Shown: in pieces, positions 1 to 10,218 of the stretch | Numbering within the stretch: the stretch's first letter is position 1 | Layout: each line of letters starts with the position of its first letter | NCBI GenBank assembly: GCA_965644295.1 | Contig: CBFFRP010000308.1 | Coordinates: 1 to 48,722 of the forward strand | Direction: 5' to 3' | DNA: 48,722 nt | DNA from: Paraphysomonas bandaiensis | Taxonomy: Eukaryota; Chrysophyceae | Notes under the pieces: model-generated | Told to the model about the DNA's origin: nothing | Seen by the model: the letters and a program-made list of their open reading frames with translations, nothing else | Database searches by the model: none | Position numbers and translations under genes: made by a program

Positions 1-2
1 TG

Positions 3-1328
3 TCTATTAATGAAGAAGTTTTAGTTAATGAGCTGGAGGAAGCTCAGAAGGAAGTAGATGAGGCCATCCGTGACCAGCGTGAAGAGCAGCAGGGACATAC
101 CAGAGAGAGTGGCAGGGCTGCCGACGACAAAGGCAAGAAGAAAGAGCGAAGGACATCTGTATTCATGAGGGAGGCTGAGTCTTCAGAGGGAATGGAGGTT
201 CCAAAGCATGTCATCATCAATGTTGAAAAGCCATCCCATAAGCATATTTTTCTGGATTCGATGGAGCTTAGTGATTTTACAAAGTTTATCATCCAATGGT
301 TTGAATATGAACAGATCAATGGGATTAAGCTTGAGCCAGCCCAGATAGTTAGCAGGCGTGTTCGGAACCTGCTTATGTTCAACAATAGCTTGACGGATAA
401 AATGTTTGTTAAGTTGAGTGCTCAGAAATTCTGTGAGATGATGGCTAAGGAGACCAAGGTGTTGTCCAAAGTTGAGTTCATTGAGACTTTGCGATACGCG
501 CTGAGATATTTTAAGCCACTGGATTGGAAATCAGTGCGGCCGAATACACATGAGCTGTTTTTTCAAGAGATTTTGAAGCGAAAGAGTATTTTTATGCGTA
601 CGTTTACTATCATGATGGAGGCCAATAGTACTAAGTGTCCGCCGGTTGGAGGAAAAGAGTTTGGATCGGCTCAAGTATTTTTGGAGTTGATCGACGAGTC
701 TTACAACAAACGAGTTCTGGCTGAGATTCCAAGGGTGACGGATACTAATTATGGTAATGTTGAAGAGTTTCTGGATACATACGTTTCCAAGGCGAGTGAG
801 CATTATGAGGCGTCCAAGAACATCAGATTGGTGCCTTATGAAGGGTCCGATTTCAGTAGGAAGCAAATTCAAAGGAGTTCGAGGAATCGGGACAATGGAT
901 ACGTTGCAAAGGAGAAACCGAAATCTTTAAACAACGTGCAGTTTGCGGACCGAGTTGAGGATGATTTCTACAGTGATTTAGATGACAAGGAGGTTGACCC
1001 GATAGTTGTGGTCAAGGATGACGGGATGTCAGATGATGATTTCGAGAATGAGGTTGAGGAGATGTTGCTCGGCGAACCAGAGTCTGATAAGGAAGCTATA
1101 GAACAGGTGATGAACCTAGAGAAGACTGTTAATCCAACCCGTGGTTGCGTTGCGTATGCGTTGTATGGGAACTGCTACAAAGGGAAGGAATGTAAGCATG
1201 TCCAGGGTCATAATGGAGCAGTTGCAACGGAAACCCGGAAATGGATGATGAAGAAGCTGTCTCAGATGATGGCAGATGATTCCAAAGGGCCGCGAAAGAT
1301 TTTGCCGAGGCCTGGTGGAGTGACTTGA
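3..1328 (+). CDS. gag: Gag-like protein of Gypsy element (5'-partial)
   Basis: The frame is open from the left edge (position 3), so the true start is upstream; the first Met in the window is at 165. The product is hydrophilic, with a Glu/Lys-rich N-terminal segment, a central mostly helical region that would be the capsid part, an acidic stretch around 945-1090, and near the C-terminus a zinc-finger-like cluster (1146-1220) with spacing C-x8-C-x5-C-x5-H. This is nearer a CCCH finger than the CCHC knuckle usual in Gag. It would form the particle that packages element RNA. The stop is TGA at 1326-1328, and the next frame opens in the same phase one codon later. Assignment rests on position before pol and on the finger, not on capsid homology I can name. 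Confidence 0.7.
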   Translation, partial: SINEEVLVNELEEAQKEVDEAIRDQREEQQGHTRESGRAADDKGKKKERRTSVFMREAESSEGMEVPKHVIINVEKPSHKHIFLDSMELSDFTKFIIQWFEYEQINGIKLEPAQIVSRRVRNLLMFNNSLTDKMFVKLSAQKFCEMMAKETKVLSKVEFIETLRYALRYFKPLDWKSVRPNTHELFFQEILKRKSIFMRTFTIMMEANSTKCPPVGGKEFGSAQVFLELIDESYNKRVLAEIPRVTDTNYGNVEEFLDTYVSKASEHYEASKNIRLVPYEGSDFSRKQIQRSSRNRDNGYVAKEKPKSLNNVQFADRVEDDFYSDLDDKEVDPIVVVKDDGMSDDDFENEVEEMLLGEPESDKEAIEQVMNLEKTVNPTRGCVAYALYGNCYKGKECKHVQGHNGAVATETRKWMMKKLSQMMADDSKGPRKILPRPGGVT

Positions 1329-1331
1329 CAA

Positions 1332-4300
1332 ATGTGCGAGGCTAATGGTTCGCAGGATCACGAAGAAATATTGTACGGTTTGAATGATCCTGAGACTGTT
1401 AGTCGAGTTTTCCTCAGAAATTTGATGAATGTCTGTAATACGCGAGAACGAAAAGACTTGACATTGGCTCATTCTGGGGGAAGCATTGTATGTGATGATA
1501 ACTATATAATATCTGTGCGTGGAATATTGTTCGACACTGGAGCCCTAACATCTAACTTCATTTCCAAGGATTTGTTTGAGACGTTTAGAAATCATGTGTG
1601 TGAAAACAAAGTCATAAAAAAAGAAACAGTTATAGGATTTGCCGATAAAACGTCGAGAATGAAGTGTAGTTTTGTAGTGAAATTAAAATTGAGGTTTGAG
1701 AGAGAAGACTCCAAGGGAGAGTTCGTGTTATATGACGGGGATTTCATTGTTGCTGATATGGGTAGCAACGATATTATTATTGGACTTCCGGCTATCGTTA
1801 AGGATCTATGGGATTATTTTCTATTTATGCTTAAAGGAAGGACTATTGAACGAATTGAATCAGAAGTAAGTTTTATTAAAAGGCGTGAGGACGATGTTAC
1901 CGAGGATGATTTGTTGTTGAATGCGGTTGAAGAATTATTGCAGCCGTGGTGTGACAGTAGTAGGGAGGTAGCACCTGAAGAATTGGATGTTCCGGACCCT
2001 TCGCAGTTCGGATTTGCCTCAAGTTTTCTTGGAAAGACTAGAGAGGAAGCTTTGAGCGAGTTCGAGGATATGTTTGGTGAGCACGTGTCTCCAGAGTTCT
2101 CAGCAGCGCGACCGGTGCTGGAGTTATTGAGGACTAAGGGAGTAGAGGTATTTGTTCCAGAGCGGTGGGAAGGTATAAAAGGAGTGGATCCGTTGAACAT
2201 CAAGTTCGCTGAGAATTTGCCTCCTAGGATCAAGCCGAAGGCAAGACCCGTAAATCCTAGATTATATGAGGATGCGGAGAAGGAGTTTAGGAGACTGTGT
2301 GGTTACATCTATGTTCCTAGTAGGTCGCCGTGGGCTTCTTGTTTGGTGATCGCGCCAAAAGCCACGAAACCTTTTATTAGGATTTGTGGGGATTACGTGC
2401 AAATCAACAAGTACATTCCAAGTCCACACTATACAGTTCCTAATGTAAGACATGAGTTGGATCGTATTATTGGCTATAAGATATTTATGGACATTGACCT
2501 CACGAATGCGTTCCATCAGATCAGGTTGCATGAGAACACATCTGAAAAATTGTCAGTTCAAACACCGTGGGGCCAATTTCAGCCTTTATTCCTTCCGGAG
2601 GGAGTGTCTCCAGGGATTAGTGTGTTGCAAGAAGCGGTAGTCAAATTGTTTGGAGATCTGGAATGGGCGCTGTGTATATTTGATAATGTTCTGTTATTGG
2701 CACATGATTTTGATGATGCGTATAAGAAGCTGGAGATTTTCCTGGATAGATGCATTGAACATGGAGTTGTGTTGAAATTTGCAAAGACCTGGTTAGGATT
2801 TAGGGAGATCAAGTTTTTTGGCTATTTGGTAAGGCACAATAGTTTCGAGCTCACGGACGATAGGAAAGAGGCTTTATTGAAGATTCCTTTTCCAGAGAAT
2901 GGAAATAGATGTAAGAAGATTAGATCTTTGTTGGGTCTGGGAGTATTCTTTGCTCCATTTGTTCAGAATTACTCAGATTTGGTTAAACATCTTACGGATA
3001 TGACTAAGAGTAGTTTTAATTGGGAAGAAACGACATGGCAGCACGATTATAGGCAGGAGTTTGAAAACTATAAGAGTGGTTTGCAACAGTCTTGTGCTTT
3101 GTTTTATCCGAATTATGATCTTGAGTGGACACTTAGGACAGATGCTAGTGACTATGGAGTGGCAGGCATTCTTTTCCAGACTGTTGAGGGAACTGGGTCT
3201 AGTCCGATTCAACAGCAAACTATTGCTATCTGTTCCAAGAAATTGTCAGAGCAAGCCTTGAAGTGGTGTACTATTGAGAAGGAGGGTTTTGGTATATTCT
3301 ATTCAGTCAAGAAATTTTCGTTTTATCTGAGAGGAAAGAAATTTACAATCGAGACGGACCACAACAACCTTGTGTGGATGGAGGCATCAGAAGTTGCGAA
3401 GATAATTCGATGGAGAATTTATTTGCAGGATTTTGACTTTTTGATTCGTCATATCCCAGGGAAGAACAATGTGGTTGCGGATTGCTTGTCAAGATTGCTG
3501 TATTTGTCCGGATTTGTGGACGAAAGTGACGATTTCGACTCAGATGAAGTGAACTTCGTGACACTGCATAACATCTTTGAAAAAGACGATTTTGAGGACG
3601 ACGTTCAAGAGATCGCGCCGCCTACGGAGGTACAGAGGATAGATTATTATCAGGCTATCAAAGAGGTTCACAACGCGCAAGCAGGACACTGGGGTGCGAA
3701 AGAGACGTGGAAACGTCTGTGTAGGCAATTTCCGGGACACGGCGTGCCTTTCAAGGTGGTTGCAGACTTCGTGGACGAATGTATCAACTGTCAGAAGAAT
3801 AGGCGAGAGCTGAAGCAGCGATTGATTCCTATCACTAGACATTTAAAACCGCCTCATTCCAGGAGTGCTTTGGGAATTGACGCGGTTGCTATTACACCTG
3901 TTTCTAAATCTGGTTACACGCATATTGTGGTCATGGTTAATTTGTTTACGAAATTGGTGTACCTATATGCGGTGAAAGGAATGACGGCTATCAATTTGGC
4001 TACAGCAGTATGGAAGTGCTGGTGTACATACGGGCTCACGGATATGATTATATCAGATATGGGTCCGGATCTCAAATCAGAGCTTTTCGCAGAGCTGGTT
4101 AAGTTGTCAGGACTCCGTCATGTTTTTAGTATCGCCAACAGGCATGTCAATGGGTGTGAGCGTATTATTAAGGAAGTGGTTCGTCACATCCGTGCTATTT
4201 GTTTTGACAAGCGAATTGAGGCGGATGCTGTTTTGGAGGACGAACTGTTACTTGCCACTATCATGTTCATTCTGAATACCCACGAGAGTAGTGAGACGGG

Positions 4301-5270
4301 GTATTCTGCATTCGAACTGACGTTTGGGTCCCAGGATTCTATCTATAAGAATCTTTTGGCTGCCCAGGGGAGAGACAATGATCCGTCTCATCAGCTGTTG
4401 AAAAGGCTGAACGATTACTTAGCTCTAGTTCGCCAGATATCAGCAGACTACCAGAAGTCTCTAGTTGAGAAACGAGCGGAAGCGGGTTTGGATCCTGCCA
4501 AACAAAACCAGTATTGTCCAGGCGATTTTGTTATGTTCGACGCTGGTGCTAAACCACATCCGAAATTATCCTCGAGGATGAAGGGTCCTTTCGAAGTGGT
4601 GCGACAATACAAGAACGATGTTCAAATTCGTAATATTCTTACCGGGGGAATTCGGGAATACTCTGTCTCTGATCTTGAGCCATTTTTCGGAGATAAGGAA
4701 TCGGCTATTGAGGCGGCGATGCGAGACCATGAACAATTTAAGGTGGAGGAGATTCTTTCATATACGGGAGATTCACGAACCAAATCTACGATGGTCTTCA
4801 AGGTGAAGTATGCGGACGGCGATATCTTGGACATTCCATGGACACCGGATATTCAGTGTGAGGCATATTACGATTTTTGTGAGTCTAGGCCTTACTTGCG
4901 GCACCTCGCATACGACTCGTTTACTGCGAAGCGTTTTATCTCTTCAATGAGGAAGGAGAATATCACAACAGTTTCGGTTGGAGATACTGTCTATGTTGAT
5001 CTCAGGTTCTACGGTGACCTGTGGTACGAGAGTCTTGGTTTACCGGATTATGCCACGGCCGCGTATGTCATGGAATTCACGTACACCCATTGGTATCACA
5101 AGAATTCCAAACGCAAGATTAGCGCCCGTTTTAATCTCAACGGTTCCAACTATGCCTTCGACAACTATTTGGTCTATTGTTGGGGGTCCCAGAAGGATTT
5201 TGACCCTGCTCGCATGATTTTGGTTGATGCGTCGCTCGCTGCGGCTTATCCCAACATTATTCAGGAGTAG
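1332..5270 (+). CDS. pol: Pol polyprotein of Gypsy element (PR-RT-RH-IN)
   Basis: 1,312 residues. The retropepsin motif DTGA is at residues 68-71. In the reverse transcriptase, the first catalytic Asp is in MDIDLTNAF (Asp389), but the YxDD box reads IFDN (Asp451-Asn452). RNase H shows TDASDYG and later ETDHNN. Integrase has an HHCC-type zinc region (H-x5-H ... C-x2-C in INCQKNRR), then a D,D,E core (GIDAVA, SDMGPD and GCERI). A KGPFEVV module follows near residue 1085, then a chromodomain-like segment at about 1137-1180 (VEEILSYTG ... VKYADGD ... IPWTP), and about 125 more residues with no family I recognise. It would copy element RNA into DNA and integrate it. The start is the ATG four bases after the gag stop, in the same frame as gag, so a gag-pol readthrough product is equally possible. 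Confidence 0.9.
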   Translation: MCEANGSQDHEEILYGLNDPETVSRVFLRNLMNVCNTRERKDLTLAHSGGSIVCDDNYIISVRGILFDTGALTSNFISKDLFETFRNHVCENKVIKKETVIGFADKTSRMKCSFVVKLKLRFEREDSKGEFVLYDGDFIVADMGSNDIIIGLPAIVKDLWDYFLFMLKGRTIERIESEVSFIKRREDDVTEDDLLLNAVEELLQPWCDSSREVAPEELDVPDPSQFGFASSFLGKTREEALSEFEDMFGEHVSPEFSAARPVLELLRTKGVEVFVPERWEGIKGVDPLNIKFAENLPPRIKPKARPVNPRLYEDAEKEFRRLCGYIYVPSRSPWASCLVIAPKATKPFIRICGDYVQINKYIPSPHYTVPNVRHELDRIIGYKIFMDIDLTNAFHQIRLHENTSEKLSVQTPWGQFQPLFLPEGVSPGISVLQEAVVKLFGDLEWALCIFDNVLLLAHDFDDAYKKLEIFLDRCIEHGVVLKFAKTWLGFREIKFFGYLVRHNSFELTDDRKEALLKIPFPENGNRCKKIRSLLGLGVFFAPFVQNYSDLVKHLTDMTKSSFNWEETTWQHDYRQEFENYKSGLQQSCALFYPNYDLEWTLRTDASDYGVAGILFQTVEGTGSSPIQQQTIAICSKKLSEQALKWCTIEKEGFGIFYSVKKFSFYLRGKKFTIETDHNNLVWMEASEVAKIIRWRIYLQDFDFLIRHIPGKNNVVADCLSRLLYLSGFVDESDDFDSDEVNFVTLHNIFEKDDFEDDVQEIAPPTEVQRIDYYQAIKEVHNAQAGHWGAKETWKRLCRQFPGHGVPFKVVADFVDECINCQKNRRELKQRLIPITRHLKPPHSRSALGIDAVAITPVSKSGYTHIVVMVNLFTKLVYLYAVKGMTAINLATAVWKCWCTYGLTDMIISDMGPDLKSELFAELVKLSGLRHVFSIANRHVNGCERIIKEVVRHIRAICFDKRIEADAVLEDELLLATIMFILNTHESSETGYSAFELTFGSQDSIYKNLLAAQGRDNDPSHQLLKRLNDYLALVRQISADYQKSLVEKRAEAGLDPAKQNQYCPGDFVMFDAGAKPHPKLSSRMKGPFEVVRQYKNDVQIRNILTGGIREYSVSDLEPFFGDKESAIEAAMRDHEQFKVEEILSYTGDSRTKSTMVFKVKYADGDILDIPWTPDIQCEAYYDFCESRPYLRHLAYDSFTAKRFISSMRKENITTVSVGDTVYVDLRFYGDLWYESLGLPDYATAAYVMEFTYTHWYHKNSKRKISARFNLNGSNYAFDNYLVYCWGSQKDFDPARMILVDASLAAAYPNIIQE

Positions 5271-5281
5271 CTACGGCATCC

Positions 5282-5297
5282 GGGGGGGGAGAAAGGG
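5282..5297 (+). other. Polypurine tract of Gypsy element
   Basis: Sixteen purines in a row (eight G, then AGAAAGGG) lie 12 bp after the pol stop. This is the expected primer site for plus-strand DNA synthesis just before the 3' LTR. Confidence 0.65.
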
Positions 5298-5300
5298 TAA

Positions 5301-5510
5301 TGTAAAGCCGTGGGCTTTTATAACACCCTTTAACACGTTTAATGACATCATCATAATAATATTGATAACTATATTAATGCAATAACGATATGATAACATA
5401 ATATGTAGGGTATATGTAGCTTGTTTTGTATAAGATTGGTGACAACAAGAGATACAGATTATTATTACGAGGGCAAGACGACAGACAACTAGGATTTACC
5501 CTCGAACACA
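5301..5510 (+). repeat. Putative 3' LTR of Gypsy element (end uncertain)
   Basis: It begins TGTAAAGCC three bases after the polypurine tract. An ACA at 5508-5510 could close it as TGT...ACA, giving 210 bp. The 5' LTR is outside the window, so neither end is verified. Confidence 0.3.
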
Positions 5511-6425
5511 CGTTTTCTTTGATCTACGCGATTGCTACCCGTCGGTTTACGCCTATATCCATACGGTAGTCGGTGTCATAGCGTTTTGGGTCAGGAAGCA
5601 TTGATTGGTACCGCATGTGCGATATTCGTAGTCCACCCATCATTATGAGAAGCTTTCTGATGGTTTTGAACAGCTCTATGTGCTTGATCATTGTTCTGGA
5701 TTCTGATATACGAATATTCCTCCATTGCCATACACCGTTGATTTTCTCCGGAATGGGGAGGAATTCGTAAGGTGCCATTGGACGCAGATGCAGAGGTGTC
5801 ATGGGCATGTTAGTGATCTGAATATGAGTGTATTTGTATGGTCCAGTCTAAAGTACACACTCTTGCAAGGAAATGATATTTAACCGTTCGGTTGTAAGCT
5901 TTTGAACCCGATTGCATTTTGTCGGTATTATGCATGAGTTGGCGATTGTGTATTTCACGTTGTCATGAAATGTGCTTGCAATTTTTGTGGATTCGAATAT
6001 TGTCATTTTGGGTGTTTGTGGCTCGAAAATCGGCGATTTTCTGCAATTCTCAAAAAAATTGGGGATTTTTGGGGTTTTGGGACTCAAAAATCGGAGGTTT
6101 TTGGAAAGGACCTATTTAGGCGTATTTCAGGGCGTTTTTGACTATAAACGATGTAGGATATGAATCGTATGTAGTGTAGTACATGTATGAGCATATTGTA
6201 CGGTTGTGGATGCATTCAATGTCCTGTGTATGAGGAGGAGTCTTTAGACTGGGGGTCTGTATTTTGTTTCGCTTGTAACTTTAGTTTTAATAATAATTCT
6301 CTATGAAATTAACATAGTTGGTTGACTGATCTGTCTATTGGGAGCTTTAGATTGCAGGATACAGGGGAGCTTGTGTTTCTGGCTGTTGGTTTCTTAAAGA
6401 GTTATTATTATAGTTTTCTGTTTCG
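5511..6425. other. Inter-element region, no supported gene
   Basis: It lies between the Gypsy 3' end and the Copia remnant. A 94-codon minus-strand frame (5524-5808) starts with a normal Met but resembles nothing I know; it may be a fragment of another element. Around 6020-6105 there are two imperfect copies of a CTCRAAAATCGG...TTTT motif separated by T/G-rich sequence. The rest is AT-rich with no recognisable coding sequence. Confidence 0.5.
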
Positions 6426-9275
6426 TTGTTTCGACAAACAACCATTACATATCTTTTCAGTGATCTTAGGTTGCAAGACCTGAGTTGTTCATACCAATTC
6501 ATCGAAAACGAAATACCAGACTTGAGTTATGCCAGAATATGGGGATGTAAATGCTTTGTGAATATCGATTCCAGTCTCCGAAAGAACAACTGGGACAGAC
6601 ATAGCTGGCCTGGGTATTTTATGGGCTATCGAGAGGATGGTCCTGGATATATAGCCTTTGTTCCCGCATTAAGAGATTTTGTTATATCAGGACATGTATT
6701 TTTCAACGAATGTGTTCCACCAGCGGATAAGAGATATTTTAAGGAGATAAATGAGATCTTCAGGGAGAATGAGACCACCAGGACAGTAGAAAGTTTCAAA
6801 TATCTCATAGGTCTAGCTCATGTAGATCCAGACGATGGATTAACATATGTAACGACTCAAATAAAGCTCAGAAAAGGATTAATCGCAGCGTATCGTGGTC
6901 TAGTGGACGACAGCGGTGACACTACACGACTAATCCAGCTCGACGACCCCATTCATGCTGCAGACGTCGAAAAGTACACTGAAGAATACATAGAACTCAA
7001 AGCAGTTGGTCTCAAATGTATTACGTCTCGATCGAAAACCCCAATACATAAATCCAGCAAATCAGATCAAAACCCCGATACAGTTATTGGATCTCCAGCG
7101 CCAGCCGCTACTTCCAGGGGGAGTGGCGAGAATCTCAGACATCATGATGCCGCGCAGGAGAGAATCAGCAGCCATCGGTGTGAACCTACCCACTCCGATG
7201 CAAAGATAGCGAAGACTCGCCCTCCGAAACAATTCAATGGGAATCTAGTGCCGAATCCGGCACCACACGGTCAAGTGGATCGTGTGCACCAGCGTATGGC
7301 CAAACGCTGCAACAAGCCTGCTGATTCATCGGGAGATTGGGAAAATCAGGGTACACCTGAAGGGCCAAGTAAGGTCCGTGCTACAGCAAAACAACAATTT
7401 TTAGCTGGTAAAAAGAGTGTTCTCCGAAGCAGGAGAATGGCCAGGAAACGGGTAATTGTAAATATACATAAACTTGGTGATGGTGTATATACATGTGATG
7501 TAAATGCTAAACATGTAGCTAATCATATGGCACATGACACACAATGTATATCAAAATTACATACAAACAATATTGATATTGTTATGCATGCTATCAGTAA
7601 TTGCGATGACATTGACGAGCTAACCGATACACCAAAGAGTGTTCAAGATGCTATTTCAGGTAAATATAAACAGCAGTGGATCGATGCTATCAATAGAGAA
7701 ATATCCACTCTTCAGAGGAAAGGGTGCTGGAGATACACTGCGTTACCACCTGGAGCAAGAGCCATAAAGGGGAAACTCATATTCAAAATAAAAAGAAAAC
7801 AGAATGATATCAAATTCAAGGCTCGACTAGTCGCACAGGGTTTTACTCAAATCCAAGGCATCGATTACAATGATACATACAGCCCCGTCGCGAAGGCTAC
7901 ATCACTACGTACAATTATTGCCCTTTCGACTATTATGAAACTCAAATTGCACCAAATCGATTTCACAACTGCGTACATCAATGCTGACCTCGAAGAGGAC
8001 ATATACATGCATCCCCCTCCTGGCATGGACGTCCCTGACGGAAAAGTCCTCAAACTGATGAAAAGCATCTACGGTCTAAAGCAAGCAGGTCTTAACTGGT
8101 ATAAGTGCTGTACAAATTTTATGCTAGATATGGGTTTCACCAGACTAATATCTGACCCGTGTATATTCAAAAAGCAGATTAATGGCAGGATTATGCTAAT
8201 AGCCATGTATGTGGATGATATTATTATAGCATCTACATCCGACACTGATATCCAACAATTCAAAGACCATTTATCCAAAAAGTTCGAAATTACGGACCTC
8301 GGACTCCTAGACTATTACTTGGGCATCTCCATTCATCAAGATTTTGACAAAAATATCACGACTCTCAGTCAGGAGCAGTACGTCAGAAAGTTACTGGACA
8401 AATTCAACATGTCTAACAGTAAACCCATGTCAACACCTATGTTACTGTCTTTCAACTATGATTTACATGAATACAATCATCTTTCAGAGTCAAATCAAAG
8501 TTATGTTCAGAATTTCCCCTACAAGGAGCTCATAGGTTCCCTAATGTATCTAGCTGTATGCACTCGACCGGATATCGCCTATGCAGTCAATACTCTTGCC
8601 AGATTTTCTGATATGCCTAATCTAACTACCTGTAATGCTGCGTTACATGTTCTTAGGTATCTCAAAGGCACTGCTAAGCAAGGATTGATATATTCTGGAT
8701 CCCACATAACATTGTCAGGATACTGCGATAGCGATTGGGCACGGTGTCACCTCACTCGTCGGTCCACTACAGCCTTTACATTCTTCATAGGTAATTGTCT
8801 TATATCATGGCAATCTCGATTACAGACAACTGTGGCATTGTCATCTACTGAAGCTGAGTATATGGCTCTATCGTCAGCAGCTCAGGAAGCATTATGGCTA
8901 CGCTCTTTATTATCAGAAATTGGTTTCAAACTTCCATTCTCAACAACTATTTGGTGCGATAATAAAGGGGCAGTCCAATTATGTTACAATCCTACTCATC
9001 ATCGTCGTACGAAACATATTGCGATACGGTATCATTTCATTCGAGAAAATATTGCCGAAAACCAATTGACTGTTGACCATATTCCCACCACGTCAATGTT
9101 AGCCGATCTTCTCACGAAACCACTAGGAGCAACTAATTTTCTTCAATTGCGAACTACATTGATGGGGGGAGCTGGGTTCGACATCCCATCCAGCAACAAC
9201 AGGAAGCGATCAACAACCTCAGAGACACCTAAATCACAATTAACAAGCCACAAGCGACCTAGGTGGCTAGTTTGA
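6426..9275 (+). pseudogene. Copia pol remnant: integrase C-term, RT, RNase H
   Basis: 949 codons starting from a TTG that is only where the frame opens, not a real start. Residues about 30-100 match the Copia integrase tail (YARIWGCKCFVNI, then GYFMGYREDGPGY). A variable linker rich in Ser, Pro and charged residues follows. The reverse transcriptase runs from about residue 405: TARLVAQG-like KARLVAQGFTQ, DFTTAYINADL, YGLKQAGLNWY and an intact YVDDIIIAS box. RNase H near the end shows GYCDSDWA, ALSSTEAEYMAL and WCDNKGA. RT and RNase H look catalytically complete. The protein lacks protease and the integrase core, so it is classed as a remnant. Confidence 0.85.
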
Positions 9276-9466
9276 GTTACACGGAGTTTTTACCATTTTT
9301 TTTTACTTTTATTCAATACATGATGCTGGACTAGAAGGATGGTCTCACAATATGGCATCTCTGCAGTTCGCTTATTATTGACTAGTGACTGCTACTCTGG
9401 TTTTTACTCTCAGTGTGCATAAGTTCATATTCTCTCTATTATCTACGGTTCACTAATTATTTCATT

Positions 9467-9475
9467 GAGGGGGCG
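9467..9475 (+). other. Polypurine tract of Copia element
   Basis: GAGGGGGCG lies immediately before the inferred LTR start. A G-rich tract abutting the LTR is typical of Copia elements. Confidence 0.55.
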
Positions 9476-9698
9476 TATTAGGATTCAGCTTAACACATGA
9501 TTGTATCTGTGAGTTATAATGTTCAATGAAATATACCATGAACTGAATTAGAGAGAGTATCTGTCGAAGATACGTGATCGTCATCATAACGTCGTCATTA
9601 TCAGTTACACTTCTAACTATTCCGTTGTGCATGATAGTACGTTCTATATTGTTATTCATAATTTTCACTCTATCGTGTTCATTACTTACACTCTAATA
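9476..9698 (+). repeat. Probable Copia 3' LTR, 223 bp
   Basis: It starts TATTAG directly after the polypurine tract and ends CTAATA, a perfect 6-bp inverted repeat. The size suits a Copia LTR. The termini are TA...TA rather than the usual TG...CA. No second LTR is present to confirm it. Confidence 0.55.
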
Positions 9699-10108
9699 AT
9701 CACAACATTGTTTTACTATTATAAAGATCAATTCTTTATTTTCACACTTAGTAACACTCATCATATCTATTCCTATGACTATACATTATACATTCAGTGT
9801 TATATTGTAGGTGATGCAAAATAAAACTAGTTCGAATGCAACATATGCACACAAATATATAAGTACGAGGAAAAAGACTTCGGCGTAGTAATATCATAAT
9901 ATCCCAGTACAATATCTTCAAAATACGATAAGCATAAGCATAACTGTATAAGTGGATAATTCGGCAATACAAGCGATGGAATCCTGCCTATACTGCTATC
10001 TGCTGTATACCGCTCTTTAGCTTTGTTTTGACCTGATGTATGCTGTATTGGTTCTCCTGCTATGAGCTCATGCTTCTGTAATGCGTAGCTATATGCGAGT
10101 ACAATTCA

Positions 10109-10218
10109 TGACTAGGTTTAATACTACAATTGGTTAGGTTGAGTCATTTATTGCTTTGACTAGGTTTTAACACCCGAAAATAGTATGACTAGGAAATTTC
10201 AACCAATTTGACTAGGTT
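10109..10218 (+). repeat. Cluster of TGACTAGG(TT) direct repeats
   Basis: TGACTAGGTT occurs at 10109, 10157 and 10209, and the shorter TGACTAGG at 10186; another TGACTAGG lies at 10574. Spacing is irregular (48, 29, 23 bp). Function is unknown. Confidence 0.6.

Larger units (their letters stand above)
1..5510 (+). mobile_element. Ty3/Gypsy-type LTR retrotransposon, 5' end outside window
   Basis: The element comprises a gag-like frame (3-1328), a pol frame (1332-5270) in the order protease, reverse transcriptase, RNase H, integrase, then a polypurine tract (5282-5297) and a likely start of the 3' LTR (TG at 5301). Integrase lying after RNase H is the Ty3/Gypsy order. The 5' LTR, primer binding site and start of gag lie left of the window, so LTR boundaries cannot be confirmed by matching the two LTRs. 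Both frames are long and uninterrupted apart from the single UGA between them, which suggests recent insertion. The 3' boundary at 5510 is a guess based on a TGT...ACA termini pair. Confidence 0.85.
6426..9698 (+). mobile_element. Ty1/Copia-type retrotransposon, 5'-truncated
   Basis: One long frame encodes the integrase C-terminal region, reverse transcriptase and RNase H in Copia order, followed by a polypurine tract (9467-9475) and a probable 3' LTR (9476-9698). Gag, protease, the integrase zinc finger and the integrase D,D,E core are missing. Recognisable Copia homology begins only near position 6500, so the left breakpoint is approximate. The remaining 949 codons have no stop, so truncation appears recent, but the copy cannot move by itself. 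Confidence 0.85.

Noticed and set aside
5524-5808. 94-codon minus-strand frame as a gene
   Set aside because: It lies between two transposons, shows no family resemblance and has no splice or promoter context; noted only as part of the inter-element region.
9748-9972. Minus-strand 74-codon frame rich in Tyr/Ile/Cys
   Set aside because: AT-rich composition, no coding features and no recognisable splice context; probably chance.
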